DNA of 64,000 nucleotides from the NCBI GenBank assembly GCA_015680685.1, contig MNCI01002996.1, positions 424,870 to 488,869 of the forward strand, given 5' to 3'. Origin of the DNA: Gnetum montanum. Taxonomy: Eukaryota > Streptophyta > Gnetopsida > Gnetales > Gnetaceae. Each line of letters starts with the position of its first letter. Positions within the stretch are counted from its first letter, which is position 1. Both the position numbers and the translations under genes were made by a program. The notes under the pieces are model-generated. The model worked only from the letters and a program-made list of their open reading frames with translations. It ran no database searches and was not told where the DNA came from. Of the stretch, positions 54,768 through 64,000 are shown piece by piece.

Positions 54768-56655
54768 ATGGATGGCATGTTGGCTCTTCTTAAGGTCCGT
54801 GTGATTAAGGGCAACAATCTTGCGATCAGGGACCTGAAGAGCAGCGATCCCTATGTGGTTGTCAAATTGGGAAATCAGGTGGGCTTGATGGTTATAAGAT
54901 TAAGTTTTGGATAAATGATCCTCTTTGTTTATGCATTATGGGACTGAAAGAGGCGGGTGAATTCTGGTTGCAGACTGTGAAGACCCGTGTCATAAAGAAG
55001 AATTTGAATCCTGTTTGGGACGAGGAGCTAACGGTTTATATTCCCAAGAAGGTCGTTCCGCTTAAACTGGTAAGCTTTTTACGAAATTTCTGCCTGCAAT
55101 TAAAAGTGGTCTGCACAGAGCTAAGCCTTGCTGAATACCGATTTTTCTGCCACTTTATGGTTATGTTCAGCTTACAGTTTTTCAAAAGATCTTGTCATAT
55201 GTTAGAATGCACAGCAGACTAATCTAATCTTCACCGTGGTTTAAAGCATAGAAGGCGGCATGCATAGCAAAGTTTTAGGATTTTATAAATTTATTCCTCC
55301 TTCTGGAACTATTTGATGTCTTTTTGATATGCGATGCCCTGCCAATGATTCTGTTTGTATTTCAATAGATTTAATATTTAAATTTAATTGAACTCCCGAG
55401 TGAGGTAATTCGATTTAAGCTCAGCATTTTTGTTCGATTGTTTGGTTAGGGTTTAAGATATTAACATTGAGCAATGCAGGATAGTTTACAAATACTGAAC
55501 GAGTACCGTTGATATTCTGTAATTTTTTTACTAAAATCCATTTCAATTCATAAATCATTTGAAGTGAGAAAACGTCTGGCCTGCTCTACTGATGGTATCA
55601 TTTTGTTACCTTCTGTTTAATTGTTTTTTAATGCACACACTATCATTTGATCTAAGTTAGTATCTGAAAAGAATTTTTTCTTCATTTGTTACTGTAAAAT
55701 TTGTAATTAGGTATAGTATCACTACTATTTGTTCTACTTTTTTTCTCAATGTTTATCATACTGTTTACAATCAGTCAGATTCTAATAGTCTATCCTGCAC
55801 TTAAAATTTTGAGTTCGAACCTTGAATTTGCACTGCAGAAATTTTTTATATCCTGACATCTTTCTTTCCTTCCCTCTTTGACTGCACCTAAAGAAATTAA
55901 AAAATGTTGCAAATGAAATTTGGAACTGACCCTTTTATCTGAATGTGATAAAGAGAGACATAAAAAATCGTCAGATACATCATTCTACATCTTCTTTGAA
56001 TAGTTTAAGTAATGTCCATTTCTTTTTCAATCATTACAAGCAAAACATGAAAGATCTCTGAGGATGGACCTTGTTTTATATCCAATATATATCCTTGTAC
56101 ATTAAAGCTTTGCATTTCCACATTGTTTCTTTAGAGGCATTGTACTTCTTTTTAAATTAAATGATGAAGGGTTTTCAGCAGTCTTCAAGCTTTCTAGTAG
56201 GTAATGGGGCCATATGCCACCTTGGGGTAGAATAACAACAAAAACTCTATTAGGCATCCAATAAGAAACAAAAAACAAATCATTTTTATAGCTAAGGTAA
56301 AGCCCGATTACTTTTTGCAGTTTGTCAGTTATTCCAAGGTTTGATATCCTTGATTTTGCTGTTATTACAGAGAATCTATGACAAAGACACTTTCAGCAGA
56401 GACGATAAGATGGGAGATGCTGAAGTTGACTTGATGCCACTTGTTACGTCTGCCCAAAATCTGAAAAGTCCAAGCAATATTCCTACTGATTGTCATATTT
56501 GCAGGATACATGCAACCAAGGAAAATTCTCTGGCTAAAGATAGCCATGTCAAATATGTTGATGGAAAACTTGTGCAACATGTGTGTTTGAAGCTGATTAA
56601 CACAGAGTCCGGGGAGCTGGAACTTGAGCTTAAATGGGTTGAGCTGAAGAATTGA
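54768..56655 (+). CDS. CAR: C2-domain ABA-related (CAR/GAP1-like) protein, three coding exons
   Basis: Exons 54768-54878, 54974-55069 and 56371-56655 (37 + 32 + 94 = 163 residues, all phase-0 introns of 95 and 1301 bp). The first two donors are GTGGGC and GTAAGC; acceptors are TTGCAG and TTACAG. The protein is one C2 domain: LLKVRVIKGNNLAIRDLKSS, then DPYVVVKLG (Ca2+ loop 1, Asp22 and Asp27), VIKKNLNPVWDEELTVYIP, then YDKDTFSRDDKMGDAE (loop 3, Asp73, Asp75, Asp81), and the C-terminal LVQHVCLKLI...LELKWVELKN strand typical of the plant CAR family (usually 165-185 residues). Family members bind membrane phospholipids in a Ca2+-dependent way and bring PYR/PYL abscisic-acid receptors, or in rice the G-protein YchF1, to membranes. 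All motifs are intact with no stops, unlike everything else in the window, so it is probably functional. Confidence 0.93.
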
Positions 56656-57212
56656 ATGAGGGGAAATTACAATGTTACGGTTTCATCAAGAGTGTGTTAT
56701 GGCCATCCATGTATACTGTAATTAGGACAGGGCTTTTCCATGGTATCTGTACATGGAATATAATAATAGATGAGGAGACAGAGTGATAACTTTGTCCACT
56801 AAGAAGTGATAGCGTTATCCTTTTAAAATATTTCTATTTAAGTGTGAGCTCTGAACGAGAACAATTTGTTAAAGATGTTCATGCACATATATTGAGTCTT
56901 TTGATCTCAGATCTTTTCCTGTTACCAACTATATTTTGCTGTAAAACTTTGGCAAGTGTTTTGAATAACTGGTTTTAGCCTACTGAGCCATTGATTTAAT
57001 AGGTTCTCTTTACTTTCTGTGTTTACTAGTTATGCCAAAACTTTTAGGCTCCTACTTTAATGGACCTAATATTTAGGGAGTTTAACCATGTTTGGTTGGA
57101 CTAATATCCTAAATCTGCAGTTCAATTTTTGATTTTACGAAAACTGTTTGGTTTATAGATGGATTCATGTGCACGGTCGGATTGATGATTCGTTAAACCA
57201 GGGCGTCTTTGG
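56656..57212 (+). other. CAR gene 3' UTR and flank
   Basis: AATATAATAATAGA at about 56757 is a likely plant-type polyadenylation region about 100 bp after the stop. Beyond that no coding signal is seen. Confidence 0.45.
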
Positions 57213-57450
57213 TTGCCTTAAAGGCATGTTTAGTTACTTCAATCTACAAATGTTAGATGCATAAATTTCACTTTTGGAATTAAAAAAAAAAAGAAAACTG
57301 TTAGGTTTTTTCGAATTAAAAATGGTGAATTCCATGGATTACTCTGGATTAAAAATCCATACCTATTTCTGCAAGACTGTCAGTTCAAAGGGTAAACTCT
57401 GTGGATTCAACATGTACCAGTTCAAGTAACCAAACATGCCTGTAAGGCAC
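57213..57450. mobile_element. MITE-like element with 28-bp inverted ends
   Basis: Left end 57215-57242 (GCCTTAAAGGCATGTTTAGT...) and right end 57421-57448 (inverted) match at 25 of 28 positions. The interior, about 180 bp, is AT-rich and non-coding and has a small palindrome around GAATTCCATGGATT. Length and structure fit a non-autonomous DNA transposon. I could not define a target duplication, so the superfamily is open. Confidence 0.65.
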
Positions 57451-60006
57451 AAAATCGTTTTTAAATTTATAATAAATTTCCAAAATTGTAATAAATCTCT
57501 AAAACTGAAAAGTTTTTATGATTGGATTTTAAAAACATATATAAAATTCCATGAATCTTGATTGGTTTAAGAAGAGATTACCATACATCATTGGTCACAA
57601 CCTCCTCTTCAATAGTTGTTTTGGCTAAGAGCCCAAGAGCCCAACTACCAATGTAGATTGGTAACATTAAATAATATTCTGTGCTTTTACCCTATCCAAA
57701 TCGTCCCGGATTAGATATGCATCAAAACTGGCAAGAAAAATATCCATGGATTCGCCCCAGAGATACACGATTCTATGCTAATGCTATATATTTTACCTTC
57801 AGCAATTCCCCACTCATTTACATGAACTTCAAATCTTAGATAACTAAGCTAACCCAAAATACAGATTTTGACATGGTGAAGAACTTTCAGATTTGGAAAA
57901 GCTTATGGCTTTTTTGAATACAATGGTTCTGTGGAAACAAAAATCTTTCCAATAATATTTTTAAATTCATTAAATTGTTTCACTTACTTCTACCTTATTA
58001 CTCATCCAACAATAACAACATGCTTCCGAAACAAAATTATAAATACATAATACCCATCGAGCAGCAGCGTCCTTCCAAAACTAAATTAGAGATATATATT
58101 ATAAATACATAATGAAACTAGTGTCCCTGTAAAAAAGGTAAACGCGAGCACACAGGTTTCTTAAACAGCTGGTCCTTACTCCTTTGACATGACTATACAA
58201 TCTTTAACTAAAATATTATTGTGAAACTTATTATAATCTCGAGAGCTTGTTGGTCCTTAAACAAGAAGTCTAGTTGTCAAAGTTTGAAGCTTTACGTTTT
58301 TCCTAATTGCCATGAGGCACGGAATTGCAACATTTAGAACGAGAGATAGAAACTTGATCAAAGACACTGTTTGCAGAGGGAGGAAAATCATGAAATCTTG
58401 TATAATGCTCGGTGGGTAAATAATAATAGCTGGGCGCCACCACCACACCCCGAACCCCTTCTAAAAAAGAACAAAAAAACAAAAAAAAACATGCTCTGTT
58501 CTATTCTGCAATTGCATATAGTGTGCTGCTGTGTAGAACATGTCACGTTATGCTGCTTATGTGTGATCAGATTCCAAGTTCCAAATTTTGTTAGCGGCAG
58601 GTTTGCAGCACTCTGAACCTTAACTTCGAAATGTTTGCTTCAGGTCTTTCGTTTTTTAATTCAAAGATAATCCGAACTGTGTGTGTGAGTATTCACAAGC
58701 ACAGAGTCTTTCTGGTCAGTTTGCTTGCATAATAGAAAGGATTACAGTGAATGACGTGAAACTAAATTTTACTTGTGGCCATACCAGTTTTCACAAACCT
58801 GCCATCTTTTATGCTTTGACTGTGTGTAGACTGTCTTTTTATGGGCCCCTGGTTTTTCTGCGTAGAGATGCTTCAATATTTTTAAAGATTGCGTTACTAT
58901 GAAGCTAGACTTGGGTCTGTCTGTATCCTATTTTTTAAAAGGAACTCGGTGAAAAATTTAAAACAGAATCTTGTTTGTGGGATTTCCGCCTTTACCAACT
59001 CCGCATAAATATACTTTTGACTTTGTAACTTTTTCAAATTTTTATAAACCTTGACGAATCCAATATGCATGACCTGCATCACACATCTTGCCAAATATAC
59101 ATACCATTTTATGTTTTTTTAATCTGTGGTGCACGTTATGGATTTTTTATTCGGTTGAAAACAAGCCATATCTCCATCCGCTACTCATCTACTGACGCGA
59201 TACAAAGCTGAAAATTATAAGAAATGAAAATATTATTAATTTTCTAAAAGTATTAGAAACTTTGACGCGTTCCGGTAATCTAAGAATGCTGATATATGGG
59301 TCGAAAGAGTGGATATACGCTTAAAGGAAAAACAATAGAAGTACCATAGGTTAATTATCAAATTCATTTAAAAGGTAATTTATGTATATATTTTACAACA
59401 ACGTATTGTAATTAACTTTTTTAAACTCTAAAATGTTCGTGTTATTCTTTTGGTGCAATTTTTTAGAAAAAACAAAGAAAATACAATACCATACAATTAA
59501 ACAAGATGCCACTAAAGCAGAGAAACTAAGATGTAAGAAAGAAAATAAGCTCTCACGGAAAAGAAACTAAAATGTGTTAAAGAAAATAAACTCTTACTAC
59601 AATGCTAAGGTAGGGAATAGAGAAATATAATACCATATACAAAATATGATTTTAACATAGCCAGTAATTCAAAACTTTATTTTATTTCACGATGAAATTG
59701 TATTGGTTGGATAAGACATATCCATTGTCTTTCCTTAGAGGGACCCCACGATGTTTATGGTTATAAAGAACCCACGACATACTTCAAGGAGAAAATGGTT
59801 TCCGAAGGTGGTACACGCCATAAACAAACAAAGAAAGAGCAAACTTGACTGAGAGGGTAAAACTAAATTGGGTAAGTGGTAGAGAAACAGAGACAGGATG
59901 AGTGATTCGGTTTTTAGTTATTTTGTTACCTCATCATTTGGTTAACATCATTTGTTTAAAACAATCATGTTGGCCAATATATATATATATGAAGCAGTTT
60001 CATCAC
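57451..60006. other. AT-rich intergenic DNA, nothing recognised
   Basis: Open frames up to about 80 codons (for example 58371-58616, 58681-58902) have no domain, codon pattern or homology I can see. A (TA)n run lies at about 59980-59992. Confidence 0.6.
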
Positions 60007-60831
60007 AGGCTATGAGTAGAATTTAATTAATTTTTTTATTTTTTAAGTTATCATCACTATTTGCATTTCAAATAATATATACTGGTAAACATAAATTGGT
60101 TAAAATAAAAATTTATATATTTCGTATATGTTGATGAAGGAATATATTACACAATTATTGCAACAAACATTACAAAGTTGTATAATAGAATTAAGCAAAA
60201 GGCAAAATACAATGATAAGTGTGAATTTAATATGTCTAATCCTTCAATTGGGCAAAACGAACTTTCTGTGCAATTCTACTTTAGAGATGTTTAGCATCTG
60301 AAATTTTTCTGTATCTTTGCACATAGAAAAGAGGATAAATCTTTAAAAAATCAATGGTCTTGACTCCAGATAATGCAACAAACATTAAACCTGTAAGTTC
60401 TCTTGTGTAGCGGTTTTGCAGGCTATGAGTAGAATTTAATTATTTTTTTCATTTTTTAAGTTATCATCACTATTTGCATTCCAAATAATATACACTAATA
60501 AACATAAATTGGTTAAAATAAAAGTTTATATATTTCGTATATGTTGATGAAGGAATACATTGCATAATTATTGTAACAAACATTACAAGGCTGCATAATA
60601 GGATTGAGCAAAAGACAAAATACAATGATAAGTATGAACTTAATATGTCTAATCCTCCAATTGAGCAAAAAGAACTTCCTATGCATTTCTACTTGGAGAT
60701 GTTTAGCATTTGAAATTTTTCTGTATCTTTTCACATAAAAAAGAGGATGAATCTTTAAAACATTAATGGTCTTGACTACTATAGATAATGCAACAAACAT
60801 TAGACCCATAACTTCTCTTGAACCAATGTGA
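60007..60831 (-). repeat. Direct duplication of a 413-bp segment (PIF1 helicase 3' end)
   Basis: Units 60007-60419 and 60420-60831 both start AGGCTATGAGTAGAATTTAA and agree along their length with scattered substitutions. Read on the - strand, both encode the same C-terminal peptide (IYPLFYVQRYRKISDAKHL in the outer copy, IHPLFYVKRYRKISNAKHL in the inner), so the end of the helicase fragment was duplicated long ago. Confidence 0.88.
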
Positions 60832-61250
60832 ATAGTAGTTTTATCTAGTGTCATTCCTTGAGATTTATGAATAATCATGGCCCATGCCAATTGTGATGGT
60901 GACTGACGAGATGCTCCTTGGACCACAAGTACAATTGGCACATGATGAGAATTACCATTATTAAAGGCACATCCGATGTAGAAGTCAAAATCAACAATAA
61001 CGTATAATGGTAATGCAGGTGGCTATTTACCTTAAGGATACATAATATTGTGAATCATGCCAAGTGCACCATTCACCAATCTTACTTCAGGCCAAAGGTT
61101 AATTGTAAGCATTACCTTTTCATCTTCACATATAATAGAGATTGCATTACTTGTTGCAGTAAATAGTTGTTGCACTCCTTGTTGCAGTAGATGGTTGTTG
61201 TTGTTGATCTTGAAGAAAGTGTTCTTCATCTTCTCCATTGGCACTAATAG
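60680..61250 (-). pseudogene. PIF1-like DNA helicase fragment (possibly from a Helitron)
   Basis: The - strand frame from about 61244 reads VMLTINLWPEVRLVNGALGM, IHNIMYP, two stops (TAA and TAG), PPALPLYVIVDFDFYIGCAF, VPIVLVVQGASRQSPSQLAW, AMIIHKSQGMTLDKTTIHIG, MGLMFVALSIVVKTINVLKI. These are the last helicase motifs of PIF1-family proteins (L-A-W-A-x-T-I-H-K-S-Q-G and G-x-x-F-V-A-L-S-R). The ATP-binding N-terminal half and any Rep domain are absent. Such fragments usually come from Helitrons, though a decayed cellular PIF1 gene is possible. PIF1 helicases unwind DNA 5' to 3'. Confidence 0.85.
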
Positions 61251-61329
61251 CAGTAGAATCCATGTTTCTAAAAATGCATGAATTCCAATATTGCAGCTCT
61301 CAATCTTGTAACATGATGCCTAAGTTTAA

Positions 61330-61540
61330 TATTTTTAAATACTACATCACACCGTAACCATCATCACCTTAACCATTGCCATGATCGTAACTATTACTGT
61401 AACCATAATCGTCACTATTTATAATAATAATAAATATTTATTATTATTATAATTGTAACCATCACCATTTATAATAATAATAAACTGTTAATATTATCCA
61501 CCGTTTATAATAATAAATATTCATTATTATCCACATTGGG
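61330..61540. repeat. ATAATAATAA-rich low-complexity DNA
   Basis: Alternating GTAACCATCACC-type and TTTATAATAATAATAAA stretches, repeated about four times between 61340 and 61535. No coding signal. Confidence 0.7.
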
Positions 61541-61545
61541 CCCTA

Positions 61546-61790
61546 CATGTGAGGGAATACGAAGAGATGGGGAGCCCAAGGGTCAAGGGGCATTAATTGA
61601 ATAGACATTCGACTCCCTGCAATGACTCTTTAGCTCCTTTGCATGTGGTGTGTGCATGTGAGAGAATACAAAGAGACAAATGAGAAGCTCAGGGGTTAGG
61701 GGACATTAATCGAGTAGAGATTCAACTCCCTTATACTGATTCTTTAGCTCCCATGCATGTGGTACTTGTGCGTGAGGGAATACGAAGAGA
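61546..61790 (+). repeat. Tandem repeat of about 110 bp, 2.2 copies
   Basis: Units start CATGTGAG(G/A)GAATAC at 61546 and 61655, and as TGCGTGAGGGAATACG at about 61768. Shared: GGGGCATTAATTGA, GACTCCCT and GACTCTTTAGCTCC. The last motif recurs alone at about 62345. Confidence 0.8.
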
Positions 61791-61879
61791 TCAAACTAAA
61801 TTGACACTGCAACATATATTTGTAATGCATATTCGTTTATGGAGATATAAAAAATCACATTACAAATGCATAAATAATG

Positions 61880-62400
61880 TTATTATTATATCACAGGCTT
61901 TTGTATATTGACATTATTGTTACAATGGATAAGATATGAATGATGCTAACACCTCATTCATAATTAATATATTATAATTATTGTGAAATCCAATAAATAT
62001 TATGAGATTATTATAATTAGAGTAATAATCCATAATTATATATGAGATATTATGGATTATAAGATTCATTCGAACGGTAAATACTTCATAATAAATAAAG
62101 CCAAGATATGATGAAATATTACTCATAATCCATATTATTAGAGATATTATTCATTTATTCATAATGTTAACTCATAATGATTATATCTCGGTTAGCATTA
62201 TCCATAAGATATATAGAATGAAATGATTATAAATAATTGACTTTATTTATGATAAAATGTTTATAATCATTATATATAATCATTTATGTTTATGATTAGA
62301 AATATATCATTATATATAACCGAGATACATATAATCATTGGCTCCCCTACAATGACTCTTTGGCTAGGGGAGATTTATAAATAATTAGTTATTTATGATT
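61880..62400. repeat. Very AT-rich stretch with an inverted repeat
   Basis: AATGATTATATCTCGGTT at 62176-62193 is inverted at 62318-62339 (AACCGAGATA.CAT.ATAATCATT), enclosing about 125 bp of AT-rich sequence with many TTATAAT/ATTATAA words. It could be a small hairpin element. No genes. Confidence 0.55.
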
Positions 62401-63285
62401 ATGGCAAGACATGTGCGTCGGCAGAGAGCTTGTCACCGTTGGCATTGGCTAGGATCATCACAACATGATCTTGCTGGAGATCTTCTCAAGGTCTAGGGTA
62501 CCAGAGGTGCAGAAGTTCTCATTTTTAAAATTTACCAGGTTAACAACCATATCATCCATTAGATTCCATCAATCAAAGAATATGTACATAAAGAAAAGGC
62601 CTCATTGCATGCGAGAAGGTAAGAAGAAATTATCAAATTTGAACTCTTTAAGTCCTAATAAGTAGGAAAAATTGTTAAAATTATGACCAAAGTCAGGCCA
62701 ACATCTCAAATTGGCTAATAATTTTCAAGTGCTAGCAAAAATGCAAATGCTTTTGCATTTTATTAAAATGCATATTGCAAATGAAAAAGCAATCACAGTC
62801 ATAACAACTGAACGCATCTACTCCATTGTAACTACTAAATTTCAAAGCACAACCATAGAAATTATAAAACCTACACAAAATATACAATGAGATAAAGAGA
62901 AAATGAACTTACAAATGCTTCTTTACATTGAAAAAGGATGTAGCAAAAAAAGATTACTCAAGATAGTAGCAGAAAATTACAATTTCAAAATTCCCTGCCA
63001 CTCCAGAAAGCATTGAAAAAAGAACATAACTAAACTTTGGAATTTTTTTGCATTGGGAATGCAAATGTATAGGAAGGCATGCTAAGTACTGATGATAGAA
63101 GAGCTTAGCTTGAAGTGAAACTATGAAAATTGTAAAAAATCATCAAAATGTAATGTTCAACACATTACAATTCACTATAAAAAATTAACAAAAACACACA
63201 TAAAAAGACTGGTAGAAAGTTTATTTCTAGAAAGAGATTTCAATAACTAAAGGCTATTGTTAACACAAAAACTTCAGAAGATCCT
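62400..63285. other. Intergenic DNA, nothing recognised
   Basis: The frame at 62465-62665 has no supporting feature. Composition is AT-rich. Confidence 0.5.
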
Positions 63286-63289
63286 TCCC

Positions 63290-63926
63290 CTCAGGCTGCA
63301 GCTTCAACTATAGCCATTACCATCCTTCCTCGAATGCCTCTAGCTCTACCCCTCATCCTACCCCTACATGCAAAATTTTATGCTTAAAACATACATTTAG
63401 ACAAAGCTACTTAAGAAACATATTGGCTTAATTCATATATAAATTTTATCCAAAAAAAAAATAAACCTAAATGAAGAGATCTTTTAGCTATTATAACAAA
63501 AATTGTATTATGATTTACACCTCTTCTACCTCTAGGATCCAAGCTGCCACATGTGTAGAAGGTCACATTTCCGTTGCCATCAAGGTTAGTGTTTTCAGCA
63601 TAAATGACTATGAGATTTAGGTCTTCCAATAATGGTTCTCTGGGGTCGAGTGAGGTTCCAACATACTTGCTACCATCGACGAGAACCATGATGGCTGAGA
63701 AGTCATAGTCGAGGGTGCTAGCAATGATGGTCATGATCTAGGGCATAAGGTTTGAGGCAATGTCAATACTATGTCTGGAGTTTTTGGTCGAGAAAGCAAC
63801 AAAGACGTGGTAGTGGACTGTAGTAGTGAAGGCATCGATGGCAATGTTATTAGTGTAGTAGGGCTATAGGTTGTTGCCAAGCGAGAGCGAAAGCATGTCA
63901 ATGTCATTGGACAGAGTGGCATGCAT
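63290..63926 (-). pseudogene. Unidentified broken coding region with Gly/Arg-rich second exon
   Basis: The - strand frame starts MHATLSNDIDMLSLSLGNN at 63926 and continues, past two TAG codons, as NIAIDAFTTTVHYHVFVAFS, TKNSRHSIDIASNLMP, IIASTLDYDFSAIMVLVDGS, KYVGTSLDPREPLLEDLNLI, then VTFYTCGSLDPRGRRG. A donor-like AG|GTGTAAAT follows (about 63519). An acceptor-like TGCATGTAG at about 63365 leads to GRMRGRARGIRGRMVMAIVE and a TGA near 63296. Joined, it would give an RG-rich tail as in some RNA-binding proteins. I do not recognise the family, and the splice model is unproven. Confidence 0.35.
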
Positions 63927-63973
63927 GGTGATGAGACGCGACTTGCATGTGTCGTGATATCGGGTCTCCCCCT

Positions 63974-63997
63974 GCGATATCGCATACGCGATATCGC
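63974..63997. promoter_or_regulatory. GCGATATCGC palindrome pair at the window edge
   Basis: Two GCGATATCGC arms separated by ATAC, identical to the pair in the D2 LTR at 44696-44719. The sequence before it does not match a D LTR, so this may be the edge of another family member or an independent occurrence. Confidence 0.6.
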
Positions 63998-64000
63998 AAT

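Noticed and set aside
57451-60006. tRNA, snoRNA or other RNA genes
   Set aside because: I saw no cloverleaf-like or box motifs that I could support. The tRNA-like strings in the window are primer-binding sites.

Overview
This is plant nuclear DNA. It holds a three-exon gene for a plant-specific C2-domain (CAR) protein, fragments of a plant DEAD-box RNA helicase (RH24-like), and many old Ty3/Gypsy retrotransposons of the plant Tat and Athila type. One recognisable host gene in 64 kb, deeply nested and decayed retrotransposons, and two N gaps (18548-18826 and 49161-49842) fit a draft assembly of a large, slowly evolving genome. A gymnosperm is my guess, but the sequence does not prove it.

Layout. 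(1) 1-6835, element A: a + strand, gag-protease-only LTR element with a 37-bp minisatellite where pol would be. (2) 7102-19247, element B: a complete + strand Gypsy element with a CTTAC target duplication and about 2.8-kb LTRs. Its pol order is protease, an extra RNase H, RT, RNase H, integrase, then an extra small ORF. Each LTR carries, in antisense, the first part of a host RH24-type helicase gene with a 77-bp intron. (3) Element C: a - strand Tat-like element. Its 5' LTR is at 31976-33368, gag-protease at about 27.9-31.5 kb, RT/RNase H at about 19.6-21.2 kb, and a second RNase H that B splits (19253-19560 plus 6836-7101). An intron-bearing ORF runs antisense between its protease and RT (about 23.6-27.1 kb). 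A and B both sit inside C. (4) Element E: a + strand Athila-like pol (RT at 43.0 kb, integrase at 50.5 kb), cut apart by family D. (5) Family D: - strand elements with tRNA-Asp primer sites and gag but no visible pol. D3 is 33694-40772 (CTTTT duplication), D2 is 43884-50316 (GAGGC duplication), and D1 is truncated (50975-52779). D2 also carries a small ORF of the same domain type as C's antisense ORF.

(6) 52.8-57.5 kb is the host gene zone: a tandem duplication of about 340 bp, a leader with an intron, the 163-residue CAR gene, and a MITE-like element downstream. (7) 57.5-64 kb is AT-rich, with a duplicated PIF1-like helicase fragment, short tandem repeats and one unidentified broken coding region.

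The most interesting signals are the antisense, intron-containing host-type cargo in two element families (RH24 in B's LTRs, a transposon-protein-like gene in C); two different positions for the extra RNase H in neighbouring elements; a recurrent cargo domain in C and D2; and palindrome or tandem arrays just upstream of LTR TATA boxes. Every retroelement gene here is broken, so these are historical features rather than active systems. All alignments and counts were made by eye.
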